A stretch of DNA of 64,000 bases from Lachnospiraceae bacterium (GCA_017556805.1 JAFYMC010000002.1:1-64000), one strand, 5' to 3'; positions 45,038-54,593 are shown, counted from the stretch's first letter. A program made the numbers and translations. Notes: a model not told the origin generated them from the letters alone.

Positions 45038-45119
45038 TATACACTATATAATTTACATTTTCTGTAAATTTTTGTAAATTTTTCCCAGTTATAGTCGCAA
45101 ATAAAGACAGTATTCGACA
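45036..45119 (-). promoter_or_regulatory. spoIIG-type promoter with Spo0A box
   Basis: TATAAT (45036-45041) and TTTACA (45063-45068) are 21 bases apart; a second TTTACA lies at 45073-45078. A perfect Spo0A box TGTCGAA lies at 45113-45119, 71 bases before the TATAAT. In Bacillus subtilis the spoIIG promoter likewise combines a 22-base spacer with an upstream 0A box, so activation by phosphorylated Spo0A is likely. Confidence 0.7.
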
Positions 45120-45124
45120 TAATT

Positions 45125-45424
45125 CGCGCCACCTACGCACTTCGCGACTCCGTCGTTCAGTCGTGGGCGCGTTCGCATGACTATTCATCTCTTTGCGTGC
45201 AGGCCACTCGCATGCGCGTCACCCACGCACTTCGCGACTCCGTCGCTCAGTCGTGGACGCGTTCGCATGACTATTCATCTCTTTGCGTGCAGGCCACCCG
45301 CTTGCGCGTCACCCACGCACTTCGCGACTCCGTCGCTCAGTCGTGGGCGCGTTCGCATGACTGCGCAACTGCAAGTGAGCAAGCTCATGCAGTTTGCTCG
45401 CATGCTCACTTTGCCTGCACGCAA
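45125..45424. repeat. array of structured repeat elements between ftsZ terminator and spoIIG promoter
   Basis: Three units share the core CGACTCCGTCG(C/T)TCAGTCGTGG and GCGTTCGCATGACT with an exact 90-bp period (starts 45131, 45221, 45311). The last unit, 45283-45424, is a complete element: TTGCGTGCAGGC at 45283-45294 and its inverted copy GCCTGCACGCAA at 45413-45424, with a central stem-loop closed by GAGCAAGCTC. The first two units are left halves only. Apart from the Spo0A/promoter region this fills the 45038-45471 gap. Because 90 is a multiple of three, long chance frames run through it; none is credible. Confidence 0.85.
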
Positions 45425-45450
45425 AAAAGGCTACGCTTTCGCGTAGCCTT
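45423..45450 (-). terminator. intrinsic terminator after ftsZ
   Basis: A 10-bp perfect stem (45427-45436 with 45441-45450) with GAAA loop in the RNA and TTTTTT (45423-45428). The U-tract runs directly into the repeat element's TTGCGTGCAGGC end. Confidence 0.9.
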
Positions 45451-45471
45451 CTATACTGTCTCTCATCTACA

Positions 45472-46761
45472 TTACTTCTTCTTGGAAGAATAGTTCTGGA
45501 TAAACGGCGGTATCTTAATCTTCTCTTCGCCGCCGTCTGCTGCAGCCGTATCCTGCTTTCCGAACATCGGATTGGTGGAACGTGCCGCAAACGGAGCCGC
45601 ACCTGCCGGCTTATACTCGGTGGTCGTCGGCTTCGGGCGTACCGCATTCGGGTCAAACTTGTAATCGAACTGCTCCATGGTGCCACGGTCTGCCGGTGCC
45701 ACGTTATTGGTAGCAGAGTAATTGCCACGGCTTAAGAAGCCCGGAAGGGATACTCCCGGTGCCGGTGTCTTTATACCGAACTGACTATTCATACGCTGTG
45801 CCTGTGCACCGTTCTCCTGAAGACCGGTAGCGATAACGGTAATCACCGCCTGATCCTGCATGGTCTCGTCGTACATTGCACCAAAAATAATATTTGCATT
45901 CTCACCTGCAAGTAACTGTACCTCGGTGGCTGCCTCATTTACCTCAATCAGGCTGACATCACCGGATACATTTAAGATAACATGACTTGCGCCCTGAATC
46001 TTCGTTTCGAGAAGCGGACTGGATACTGCCTTATGTACCGCATCTAAACACTTCTGCTCGCCGGTACCCATACCGATACCGATATGTGCCACACCCTTGT
46101 CCTGCATAACCGTCTGTACGTCCGCAAAGTCAAGGTTAATAAGAGCCGGGAGATTAATGAGGTCGGTAATACCCTGTACACCCTGCTGTAATACTTCGTC
46201 TGCCTTCTTTAATGCCTCCGGCATGGAAGTACGACGATCTACAATTTCAAGAAGCTTGTCATTCGGAACTACAATCAAAGAGTCCACGTTCTGCTTTAAT
46301 TTCTCAATACCGGAAACCGCATTTGCCATACGTACCTTATGCTCAAAGGTAAACGGCTTGGTCACAATACCAACCGTCAGGATACCCATCCCCTTTGCGA
46401 TGCCCGCAACCACCGGAGCCGCACCGGTACCGGTACCGCCACCCATACCACAGGTAACGAACACCATATCCGCTCCCTTAATAATCTGGGTCAATTCCTC
46501 TATGTTCTCTTCAGCGGCCTTTTCACCGATTTCAGGCTTTGCACCTGCACCGAGACCCTTGGTCAGCTTTTCTCCGATCTGAATACACTGGGATGCCTTA
46601 CAATTCTTTAAGTGCTGCTTGTCCGTATTGACACAAACAAACTCAACACCGCCGATCCCTTCCTCAATCATTCTGTTTACCGCATTATTACCCGCACCGC
46701 CGACGCCGATTACCAAAATCTTAGCGGCTACGTCTGTGGTATTGTTCATAATTTCAAGCAC
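45472..46761 (-). CDS. ftsZ: cell division protein FtsZ
   Basis: 429 aa. It is the tubulin-like GTPase that forms the division ring. Start is GTG at 46761 with AAAGGAGGAG before it. [18 protein letters not shown] (about 14) and the tubulin signature [14 protein letters not shown] (about 105) are intact, as is [13 protein letters not shown] flexible linker precedes the C-terminal [13 protein letters not shown] peptide, which binds partners. It has its own promoter and terminator, between divIB/ftsQ and spoIIGA. Confidence 0.98.
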   Translation of the reverse strand: MLEIMNNTTDVAAKILVIGVGGAGNNAVNRMIEEGIGGVEFVCVNTDKQHLKNCKASQCIQIGEKLTKGLGAGAKPEIGEKAAEENIEELTQIIKGADMVFVTCGMGGGTGTGAAPVVAGIAKGMGILTVGIVTKPFTFEHKVRMANAVSGIEKLKQNVDSLIVVPNDKLLEIVDRRTSMPEALKKADEVLQQGVQGITDLINLPALINLDFADVQTVMQDKGVAHIGIGMGTGEQKCLDAVHKAVSSPLLETKIQGASHVILNVSGDVSLIEVNEAATEVQLLAGENANIIFGAMYDETMQDQAVITVIATGLQENGAQAQRMNSQFGIKTPAPGVSLPGFLSRGNYSATNNVAPADRGTMEQFDYKFDPNAVRPKPTTTEYKPAGAAPFAARSTNPMFGKQDTAAADGGEEKIKIPPFIQNYSSKKK

Positions 46762-46848
46762 GGTGACTCCTCCTTTTATTCTCTCACAACCCTCAAAACA
46801 ACAAGATGTTGTGTATATTTTCCTCTATTGCCCCATCCTCTATACTAT

Positions 46849-46877
46849 ATCATATATTGAAATAGAAAATTTAGCAA
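46849..46877 (-). promoter_or_regulatory. sigma-A promoter of ftsZ
   Basis: TTGCTA (46872-46877) and TATGAT (46849-46854), 17-base spacer. The leader of about 80 nt contains an ACAACA/TGTTGT hairpin and an overlapping CACAAC/GTTGTG alternative. Confidence 0.65.
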
Positions 46878-46905
46878 GCATTTTTTTCACATTTTATTCT
46901 TTTTT

Positions 46906-47649
46906 TTACTCTTCCTTCGGTTTTGCTATAATATCCTCCGTTCCGCCGCTGTATCCGGACAAGTCGATATACAGATTCCGGTCCGTAACAGACGGGAGCA
47001 AATCCGCCAGTTTTTGTATCGGCAAATCATAGGCCGTACGGCGTCCCATAGCCACACTACAGGTCCCAACCTCCAGCTCCACCTCACCTTTTCCGTTAAA
47101 GGTAATGCTCTCTGCGGGAATTTCGTATTCCCGGACCAGCTTTGTTATATTTAAAATAATATCATATAACTCGTCCTTCTGGATCTTCAACTTTTCGTAC
47201 AAAACAATCCGGTCAAACTCCAGTCCCTTTACAAGCGGAACGCCCGGCAACTGCTCCACGGAGGTCTCCGTAACATAGCCGTCCTTATCAAAATACAGGT
47301 ACTGCCCCATTACCTTCACGGAGCCTACCAGAATTTTCTCGTACACCCGGATGTGAATGACATTTTTTCCTTCCACCGTAATATCATAGCGTTCGATATA
47401 GGGAACTCTCTGTTCTCCGTTCCGGAACTGTTCCAACCGGAACAACAGGGTATTTTTTCTGGCAGTCTCATCGGAGATTTTTGTAAGAAACTCCTCCTTC
47501 GTATAATAGGTCAGCCCTTCGACCGTTATTTCCTCTGTCCGGAACACCCCGTAAAACAACAGCACCAAAGCTCCGAGAATCACCGCCACTGCGATAAACC
47601 GAATCAGTCCACGGATTCCTCCGCGCTGTTCTTCCGTATGATTACTCAT
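46906..47649 (-). CDS. ftsQ: cell division protein DivIB/FtsQ
   Basis: 247 aa. One membrane helix (about 15-36), then a POTRA domain beginning EEITVEGLTYYTKEEFLTKI and a beta domain ending YIDLSGYSGGTEDIIAKP. It stabilises the FtsL-DivIC-PBP complex at the septum. It lies between murA and ftsZ, the usual place. Confidence 0.92.
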   Translation of the reverse strand: MSNHTEEQRGGIRGLIRFIAVAVILGALVLLFYGVFRTEEITVEGLTYYTKEEFLTKISDETARKNTLLFRLEQFRNGEQRVPYIERYDITVEGKNVIHIRVYEKILVGSVKVMGQYLYFDKDGYVTETSVEQLPGVPLVKGLEFDRIVLYEKLKIQKDELYDIILNITKLVREYEIPAESITFNGKGEVELEVGTCSVAMGRRTAYDLPIQKLADLLPSVTDRNLYIDLSGYSGGTEDIIAKPKEE

Positions 47650-47674
47650 AGTTACTCTCCATCTTCATTTATTT

Positions 47675-48925
47675 CTACTCCGCAACCACTGTCATTGCTC
47701 CTAAACGCCCCAGTGTCCCGCAGATATCCTCGTATCCTCTGGCAATGTACTCGTACCCGGCCACACAGGTTTCTCCCTCTGCCGCAAGTCCCGCCAGAAC
47801 AAGTGCCGCTCCGCTCCGCAAATCCGTTGCCGTAACTGTCGCTCCGTGTAAATGTTCTGTCCCCCGGATAAAAACGGAACGGCCGATTCTCTTTATATCC
47901 GCTCCCATCCGTTGTAATTCCGGCACAACGCCGAACCGGGATTCAAACACCGTTTCTGTTACACAACTTTCTCCCTCTGCCATCGCAAGCATTGCCACGG
48001 TCTGGGACTGCATATCCGTAGGAAACGCCGGATAGGGAGCCGTCACAATCCCCGGCACCGCCCTCAGCCGTTTCGGAGCTCTCAAAATGACCGAATCACC
48101 TTCCCGGTATACCCGGTTTCCCATTTTGCGGAAACATTCCAGAATTCCGTTCAAACAAACCTGCCCGGTCCCGCAAAGACAAACCTCTCCGGCAGTTACA
48201 GCCGCAGCAGCCAAATACGTCCCGGCCACAATCCGGTCTCCCGATACGGTATACTCCGTTCCGTAAAGTCCGTTCACTCCTTCTATTACAATCCGTGAGG
48301 TACCCATGCCACGGATTCTTCCTCCGGCCGAATTTAAGAAACGACAAAGCTCCGTAATCTCCGGTTCTCTTGCCGCTCCGCAAATTACCGTAGTTCCTGT
48401 TGCGCACACCGCAGCCAGTACAGCATTTTCCGTTGCTCCCACACTGGGATAAGACAGCATCACTCTGCCTCCCGCAGGACAGCCGCGAAGCATTACTCCC
48501 TCCGACTCCTCCGTTAGGATTGCTCCCAACTGTCGGAATACCCGGCAATGTAAATCTATGGGACGTGCTCCGATGACGCAACCTCCCGGATAGGCCATTC
48601 CCGCTTCGTGAAAGCGTCCCCAGCATGCACCGAGAAGCAAAACACCGCCTCTCGTCTTTCCCGCAAGCTCCGGTCCGAACCGATACGGTTTTGCATCTGT
48701 CGTATCCAGTTCCAAAAGTCCCTCTTTGAAGGTACTTTTCACTCCGGAAAAGGAAAGCGTATAAAGGAGATTCCTTACATCGGAAATATCCGGACAATGA
48801 TGCAGCATTACCTTTCCTCTGCAAAGGATACTTGCTGCCAGAATCGGTAATACCGCATTCTTTGACCCCTGCAGAAAAAGCTCTCCCTCCAGTTTATTTC
48901 CGCCTTCTATCTTCACATACGACAT
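47675..48925 (-). CDS. murA: UDP-N-acetylglucosamine 1-carboxyvinyltransferase
   Basis: 416 aa. First committed step of peptidoglycan precursor synthesis, in the cytoplasm. GGNKLEGELFLQGSKNAVLP is the family start; the catalytic Cys116 lies in AYPGGCVIGARPIDLH, so the enzyme should be fosfomycin-sensitive in principle. AFPTDMQSQTVAMLAMAEG (about 303) and ENRFG-like FESRFGVVPELQRMGA (about 328) are conserved. It lies 25 bases before divIB/ftsQ within the dcw-like cluster. Confidence 0.96.
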   Translation of the reverse strand: MSYVKIEGGNKLEGELFLQGSKNAVLPILAASILCRGKVMLHHCPDISDVRNLLYTLSFSGVKSTFKEGLLELDTTDAKPYRFGPELAGKTRGGVLLLGACWGRFHEAGMAYPGGCVIGARPIDLHCRVFRQLGAILTEESEGVMLRGCPAGGRVMLSYPSVGATENAVLAAVCATGTTVICGAAREPEITELCRFLNSAGGRIRGMGTSRIVIEGVNGLYGTEYTVSGDRIVAGTYLAAAAVTAGEVCLCGTGQVCLNGILECFRKMGNRVYREGDSVILRAPKRLRAVPGIVTAPYPAFPTDMQSQTVAMLAMAEGESCVTETVFESRFGVVPELQRMGADIKRIGRSVFIRGTEHLHGATVTATDLRSGAALVLAGLAAEGETCVAGYEYIARGYEDICGTLGRLGAMTVVAE

Positions 48926-48978
48926 AGCATCTCTCCGGGTGTTATTCTATGTCATACTATGCTGCCAACACAAAAATG

Positions 48979-50130
48979 TTACCTTTCGTATTCAATCCGG
49001 TTGGAAACGCTGAGAGCAATTCCCATCTCCGCCATCAGTACTACCAGGGATGTACCTCCATAACTGATAAACGGAAGCGGAATACCGGTAGACGGCATCG
49101 TATTGGTAACTACCGCAATATTAATCAGTACCTGCATCGCTATATGTATCATAATTCCCACACAGATGAGGGAACCGAACAAATCTCTTGCATTTACCGC
49201 TACCACAAACAAACGCCACAGAAGCAATACATAAAGCAAAATAATCGCCAAGGCACCCACAATACCCAATTCCTCGCAAATCACCGAGAAAATCATATCG
49301 TTATGGGACTCCGGAATAAAGCCCAGCTTCTGCATACTTTGTCCCAGACCCTTACCCCACAAACCGCCGGAGGCAATGGCGTACAAGCCCTGCAAAATCT
49401 GATAGCCCTTCGGATGGGTTTCTACATTCAGCCACGCGTCGATACGCTCTCCTCGGAAGGCCTCTCCCAGGAAGATGTACCCGGCCACCAGCCCCGCCGC
49501 AAGCAATCCCGCTACAAAGAAATATCCCTTTCTTCTGGCCACCACAAAGCATACCAGAAAGGTAATTCCCGCAATAATAATCGCAGTACTTAAGTTCTCC
49601 GCCGCTACCAGTGCCAGAAGCGGTGCCACATAAATACATACCCGGATAAATCCGTATACCGTATCCAGTCGTTTCGGTGCCGCATACACAATATAGGCCA
49701 CCAGCAATATGACGCAGATTTTGGTAAGCTCCGAAGGCTGGAAGGTACCTAAAAGCGGGATTTTAATCCAACGCTTTGCACCTTTTACCTCTTCTCCGAA
49801 GAACAATACATAAATCTGCAGGCCGATACACAACGCATACGCCAGAAACAACAATCTAATCTTATACTTCTTTCCGATTCCTTTGATATAAAAGAAGTAG
49901 TCGATTTTAGATATAACAATCATAACCACAGCACCGATGACCGCGGATATAAGCTGCCGTTTAAAAAAGTAGGCCGCATCTCCGAATTTTTGCTTTACCG
50001 CATAATAGGAGCTGGTACTGTAGACCATAACCAAACCGATACATACTAAAATAAGCGTTATGAAAAGCAGGCTGTAGTCATAATAGGTCTGCGGTTTATA
50101 TTCAGTTTTTCGCACCGTAGGCTTCTCCAT
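48979..50130 (-). CDS. ftsW: FtsW-type SEDS peptidoglycan polymerase
   Basis: 383 aa, about 10 membrane helices. VMVYSTSSYYAVKQKFGDA (about 34), the catalytic-region GAKRWIKIPLLGTFQPSEL (about 120), HNDMIFSVICEELG (about 275) and PSTGIPLPFISYGGTSL (about 345) are SEDS/FtsW hallmarks. It pairs with the class B PBP encoded directly upstream to build septal peptidoglycan. Confidence 0.94.
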   Translation of the reverse strand: MEKPTVRKTEYKPQTYYDYSLLFITLILVCIGLVMVYSTSSYYAVKQKFGDAAYFFKRQLISAVIGAVVMIVISKIDYFFYIKGIGKKYKIRLLFLAYALCIGLQIYVLFFGEEVKGAKRWIKIPLLGTFQPSELTKICVILLVAYIVYAAPKRLDTVYGFIRVCIYVAPLLALVAAENLSTAIIIAGITFLVCFVVARRKGYFFVAGLLAAGLVAGYIFLGEAFRGERIDAWLNVETHPKGYQILQGLYAIASGGLWGKGLGQSMQKLGFIPESHNDMIFSVICEELGIVGALAIILLYVLLLWRLFVVAVNARDLFGSLICVGIMIHIAMQVLINIAVVTNTMPSTGIPLPFISYGGTSLVVLMAEMGIALSVSNRIEYER

Positions 50131-50159
50131 AGTTTCACCCTCCTGCCACTCATTATATT

Positions 50160-52109
50160 CTATTTCATATGGAGAATCAAGGCAGTGTTTTTCTTTACCT
50201 CTTCTCCCGCTTCCGGAAACTGTTCCGCCACCGTTTCCCCGTCTCCGGAAATGTAGAGCTCTCCGATTTCATAAGCCTTTAACAACTTTTGCGCTTCACC
50301 CTTTGTCAGTCCTACCAATGCCGGCATCGGAAAGGTTCCCACACCGTCCAGCTTCAACTCATCCTCGGAATATACCGGCTCAATCCCCAGATATGGAAGC
50401 ACCTCGTCAAACACCTCCGCAATGACCGGTGCCGCAATGGTTCCTCCGTAATAAATCCCTTCCGGCTCGTCAATCAACACCAACGCAATCACCTGCGGAT
50501 TCTCTGCCGGTGCAAAGCCTAAGAAAGAGGAAATATACTGATTGGAGCTACGGGGCAGTTTTTCGGAGGTAGCAGTCTTCCCACCAATCCGGAATCCCGG
50601 CAGGTATGCCCTCTTTCCGGTTCCGTCGTGTACCACCGCCTCTAAAAGAGTCTTCATGGTTTCACTGGTCTTTTCGGAAACAATCCCGGTTTCTCCGCTG
50701 TACTTATAGGTCTTTACCGTATTTTCTTCCGTATTCTTTGCATACATAGCAAAATGAGGTGTAATTTCGTTTCCTCCGTTGATTACAGTGCTCACCGCCG
50801 AAAGAAGCTGCATCGGCGTAATCTGAAAGGACTGGCCGAAGGATATGGTGGCCAGCTCCACTGCCTTTACATTTTCGGTTTTATGCATGATAGAGGACGC
50901 TTCTCCCGGTAAATCAATACCGGTCTTTCTCATCAGGCCCAGTTTTTCAAAAGTCTCATACAAGCCGTCGATTCCCACTCTAGCTCCGATTTCCATAAAA
51001 ACCGGATTGCAGGAATTCTTAATCCCATCCACAAATGTCTCACTTCCGTGTCCCCCCACCTTATGACAGTGAATGGTTCTGTCTTCTACAATCTTATAGC
51101 CCGGACAATAAAACCGGTCCGTCACCGACACCTTGGCAAATTCAAAGGCCGCAGTAGCCGTTATAATCTTAAACGTGGACCCCGGCTCATAAGTATCACT
51201 GATACAGGGATTTCTCCACATTTGATTCAGTAACGTATTCTTTTCTTCCGGGGACACTTCCGAAGAAGTTGCCTTTGCGGCGTATTCCTCATTTAACGTA
51301 TACGGGGCATTCAAATCAAACTCCGGCACATTGGCCATAGCGTAAATTTCTCCGTTTTGCGGATTCATCAAAATCATACTGACATGGTTTGCGTTTTTCG
51401 CTTCCAGTACCTTCATGGCCGCCTGCTCCGCATAGCGCTGGATATTCACATCCAGACTGACGGTCAGGGAATTGCCTGCCACCGGTTCCTGTCTGTTTTC
51501 CGCCGCATTGGGTATCTCGGTGCCGTGGGCCGTTGTCAGCGTCAGAATCTTGCCCGGTATTCCGGACAGTAAGGAGTCATACTTTACCTCCAGTCCGATA
51601 ATCCCCTGATTATCCCCTCCGGTAAAACCGATCACTCTGGACGCCATGGTGCCGAAGGGATAATACCGTTTATAATCCTCGTCCACCATAACGCCATCCA
51701 GTTCAAAGCTCCGCAAATAATCCGCTGTCTCTTTGTCTACATTGGCCTTAATCCGCTCAATGGAGGATACCTTTTCCACCCGTTTGCGTACGGTTTCCTC
51801 CGGAAGCTCCAGAACCTCACACAATACGGAAATCACCCGTTCCGGGTCCGTAATCTGGCTGTGAATAACCGATACGGTACATACCGGCTTATTGTCCGCC
51901 AAAACAACACCGTTTCTGTCAAAAATAATTCCGCGGGCCGCCTTAATGCTTCGTTCCCGTTCGTGCAATTCCTGCGCCTGCACGGCGTAATCCTCCGAAT
52001 GAAGAATCATCAGATACACCAGTCTGCCTATCAGTCCAAGCGTCGCCGCAAATAACATGCAAATCACCAATAAAGCCGTTTTCCTTTGTTTGGATGTAAT
52101 CTGCCTCAT
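50160..52109 (-). CDS. class B penicillin-binding protein with one PASTA domain (FtsI/SpoVD type)
   Basis: 649 aa from the ATG at 52109 (MRQITSKQRKTALLVICML); a TTG four codons upstream is possible and neither has a strong ribosome binding site. One membrane helix (about 12-35), a dimerisation domain, then the transpeptidase with active-site serine in EPGSTFKIITA (about 310), SCN near 365 and GGKTATSEK (KTA instead of the usual KTG). A single C-terminal PASTA domain (MPALVGLTKGEAQKLLKAYE) is typical of septal or sporulation PBPs. Either the vegetative septal enzyme or SpoVD-like; context favours septal function. Confidence 0.92.
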   Translation of the reverse strand: MRQITSKQRKTALLVICMLFAATLGLIGRLVYLMILHSEDYAVQAQELHERERSIKAARGIIFDRNGVVLADNKPVCTVSVIHSQITDPERVISVLCEVLELPEETVRKRVEKVSSIERIKANVDKETADYLRSFELDGVMVDEDYKRYYPFGTMASRVIGFTGGDNQGIIGLEVKYDSLLSGIPGKILTLTTAHGTEIPNAAENRQEPVAGNSLTVSLDVNIQRYAEQAAMKVLEAKNANHVSMILMNPQNGEIYAMANVPEFDLNAPYTLNEEYAAKATSSEVSPEEKNTLLNQMWRNPCISDTYEPGSTFKIITATAAFEFAKVSVTDRFYCPGYKIVEDRTIHCHKVGGHGSETFVDGIKNSCNPVFMEIGARVGIDGLYETFEKLGLMRKTGIDLPGEASSIMHKTENVKAVELATISFGQSFQITPMQLLSAVSTVINGGNEITPHFAMYAKNTEENTVKTYKYSGETGIVSEKTSETMKTLLEAVVHDGTGKRAYLPGFRIGGKTATSEKLPRSSNQYISSFLGFAPAENPQVIALVLIDEPEGIYYGGTIAAPVIAEVFDEVLPYLGIEPVYSEDELKLDGVGTFPMPALVGLTKGEAQKLLKAYEIGELYISGDGETVAEQFPEAGEEVKKNTALILHMK

Positions 52110-52151
52110 ACCGTTCCGCAAAATGTTTTTATAATCTTATGCGAAAGTTAC

Positions 52152-54116
52152 CTATTCCATGTCATCCGGAATGGCTGCCATATTTCCCTCATTCATATCC
52201 GGATCGTATACCACGCCGGTATCTCCGATCTCACCGATTTGCATCTCTACATCTTCTTCGTCAACAACAAAGCTCGGATACTTAATTTCCGTATCCGGAT
52301 ATATTTTCAAATACGGTAACGACTCTTCTAAAATATCCGCCGCCAAGCCGGACGCAATAGATGCTCTGCTCTGCAGTTCCTCGTCATCCGCCTCGTCAAC
52401 TACCACATAAATCATGACCTGCGGATTGTCTGCCGGTGCACATCCGATAAAGGATACCAGGTACTTTCCTTCACTTCTCGGAAGCTTCTGGGCCGTACCG
52501 GTCTTTCCTCCGATCAAATATCCCTCTACCTGGGCTGCGGTCGCCGTTCCCTCCTGTACGGTCAAATAAAACGCATCCCGTAAAAACTCCGAGGTTTCTT
52601 TCGAAATCGTATTGCATACCACTCTCGGCTCAATTTTTTCGATTACCACACCATCCGCATTCCGGATTTCCTTTATTACATGCGGCTCATAATAAATACC
52701 GCCGTTTACCATAGAGGAAAAAGCAGAACCCAACTGAATCATAGTAGTATTAAAGGACATACCGAAGCTGGCGGTTGCAAGCTCCGTTTCGTTTAACTGC
52801 TCCTCATCCATTAAAATACCCGGAACCTCCCCCGGCAAATCCACACCGGTCAGCTGTCCGAATAAAAATCTGCGCTGATACTCCGCAAAAACCTCCCTGC
52901 CTTCCTGCTTTGCCACCTCCATCAATACATCGTTACAGGAGTGCATAATACTCTGGGCAGCATTAATCATACCGTGTCCCCATTTGTTATGACAGGAAAT
53001 AAAATAGTTGGCTACCTGTTCCCCTCCGTTACACAAAAAGGTCTCTGTCGTGTCAATAATCGTCTCCTCTAACGCAGCCGCAATGGTGAACGGCTTAAAG
53101 GTAGAGCCCGGCTCATAAGAGTCACTGATACAGAAGTTTCTCCATACCTTATACAAAGCCTCCAGATATGCAGTATCATCCATGGCTGCAATTTCTTCCT
53201 CGGAATACCATTTGGAAAGACTACGCGGATCATTTAAATCATAGCTGTAGTTGGACTGCATTGCCAGTACTTCTCCGGTATTTACTTCCATCATAATGAC
53301 TCCGACGTTTTTAGCTCCGATTTCATCTAAAAACGCCTCCGTGTGCTTCTGTACGATTCGTTGCAGATTGGCATCTATGGTGGAAACAATAATTTGTCCG
53401 TCCTGTGCCGGAACCGTCTCCTGTTGTACATTCAAATCCGCATCGTAATAGTCGTACACTCTGCCGTTAATACCGGACAATTCCTCGTTATACTGCTGTT
53501 CGATTCCGTAAGTGCCGTCTCCGTCCGCTTTTGCAAAACCAAGCACATGAGACGCCAAGGTACCGAAAGGATACGTCCGCAAATACTCTTCCTCAAAGGT
53601 CACACCGAGAATCTTTCCTTTATCTTTGTTTTCGGAACCGTCCGCCTCCTTCGGCAGATTCTTTTCATATTCTTCAAACAGCATCTTTTCCTCGTAAGTC
53701 ATATACTTACGAAGCCTGTAATACGCACTGTTTTTCCGTTCCTCAAGCACCGCGCGCAGTTCTGCCTCTTCGTAGCCGTACACGCTGCACAACGCACGAA
53801 TGGTAGGCTCGATACTGTCCTCGTTGTTTAAAATCAACCGGGAATCCAGAATCAGATGATAGACTTTTTCACTCTTTGCCAGTACGGTGCCGTTCCGATC
53901 AAGAATATCGCCCCGTTTATACTGTAACACCGTATCGGTACCGGTCTTCTGGGATAAGGATGCCTTTGCATAGCTCGTATTGCTTCCCACCAGAACCACG
54001 CGTATCATAATTACTAAAATACCCACAAGAAACAGGCAAAACACAACCCACAATGTCGCCTGCATTTTGCCTGTCATTCTCTTACGTTTTTTCTTCCTCT
54101 TTTCACCCTGTTCCAT
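52152..54116 (-). CDS. ftsI: class B penicillin-binding protein without PASTA (FtsI type)
   Basis: 654 aa. A highly basic N-terminus (GEKRKKKRKRMTGKM) precedes one membrane helix (about 22-43). The transpeptidase motifs are EPGSTFKPFTI (about 335), SCN near 395 and GGKTGTAQK (about 555). No PASTA domain follows. It shares the architecture of the downstream PBP gene, which suggests duplication, one for division and one possibly for sporulation. It follows ftsL after 9 bases. Confidence 0.93.
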   Translation of the reverse strand: MEQGEKRKKKRKRMTGKMQATLWVVFCLFLVGILVIMIRVVLVGSNTSYAKASLSQKTGTDTVLQYKRGDILDRNGTVLAKSEKVYHLILDSRLILNNEDSIEPTIRALCSVYGYEEAELRAVLEERKNSAYYRLRKYMTYEEKMLFEEYEKNLPKEADGSENKDKGKILGVTFEEEYLRTYPFGTLASHVLGFAKADGDGTYGIEQQYNEELSGINGRVYDYYDADLNVQQETVPAQDGQIIVSTIDANLQRIVQKHTEAFLDEIGAKNVGVIMMEVNTGEVLAMQSNYSYDLNDPRSLSKWYSEEEIAAMDDTAYLEALYKVWRNFCISDSYEPGSTFKPFTIAAALEETIIDTTETFLCNGGEQVANYFISCHNKWGHGMINAAQSIMHSCNDVLMEVAKQEGREVFAEYQRRFLFGQLTGVDLPGEVPGILMDEEQLNETELATASFGMSFNTTMIQLGSAFSSMVNGGIYYEPHVIKEIRNADGVVIEKIEPRVVCNTISKETSEFLRDAFYLTVQEGTATAAQVEGYLIGGKTGTAQKLPRSEGKYLVSFIGCAPADNPQVMIYVVVDEADDEELQSRASIASGLAADILEESLPYLKIYPDTEIKYPSFVVDEEDVEMQIGEIGDTGVVYDPDMNEGNMAAIPDDME

Positions 54117-54125
54117 GCACTACTC

Positions 54126-54593
54126 CTACTCCGGAATATCCTGATACTGTATTACATGCCCCTGTTCCGTAGACTTATATGTAATCACTTCGTTCTGATT
54201 CGGATATACCATACCAAGCTCGCCAACCGCAGTCATGTAAACCGCTTCCCAGTTGACCTGTCCGTTTAAACTATCTTCCAGTGCGGCATTCTCGGCCTTA
54301 ACGGTAGTAAGCTGCTGATCCAGCACCATAATATCCCGTTCCAGCTGTACAATGTTACCCTGCACCTGAAGGTAATTATAACACAAGTAAAGCGTAATTG
54401 CCATAGCTGCAACCAAAAGAGTCATAGAAAGAAAATCAATTCCGTGACTTACCTTCGGTGCATGCTTCGGTTGCTCCGCCACACGCGGACGCGATACCTG
54501 CTCTCTTTCATAATCCGGCACCACCTGCAATTGTCTTGCAGCCGTACCGTCTACCATATATCCTTTGTTTGAATACTTGTCTCTTGCATCCAT
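54126..54593 (-). CDS. ftsL: FtsL-type cell division protein
   Basis: 155 aa. The ATG at 54593 (MDARDKYSNKGYMVDG) follows GAAGGAGGAG; the longer frame overlaps rsmH and is rejected. A cytoplasmic part (1-55), one helix (about 57-78) and a coiled coil (IVQLERDIMVLDQQLTTVKAEN) followed by LGMVYPNQNEVITYK are the FtsL layout. Assigned by structure and position between rsmH and the PBP genes rather than by close sequence similarity. Confidence 0.88.
   Translation of the reverse strand: MDARDKYSNKGYMVDGTAARQLQVVPDYEREQVSRPRVAEQPKHAPKVSHGIDFLSMTLLVAAMAITLYLCYNYLQVQGNIVQLERDIMVLDQQLTTVKAENAALEDSLNGQVNWEAVYMTAVGELGMVYPNQNEVITYKSTEQGHVIQYQDIPE

Noticed and set aside
45125..45424. Possible CRISPR array because of regular 90-bp spacing.
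   Set aside because: The whole 90-bp unit is repeated, with no unique spacers, only three units, and no cas genes.
45177..45446. A plus-strand open frame of 89 codons with repeated CRP(L/P)ACASPTHFATPSL segments, and minus-strand frames with ANAPTTERRSREV.
   Set aside because: The frames arise from the 90-bp repeat period, which is a multiple of three; several frames are open at once, with no ribosome binding site, and similar peptides appear wherever the repeat element occurs.
48949..49593. A 214-codon plus-strand frame opposite ftsW.
   Set aside because: It lies wholly within the ftsW and murA-ftsW junction, has no recognisable protein features, and ftsW is certain.
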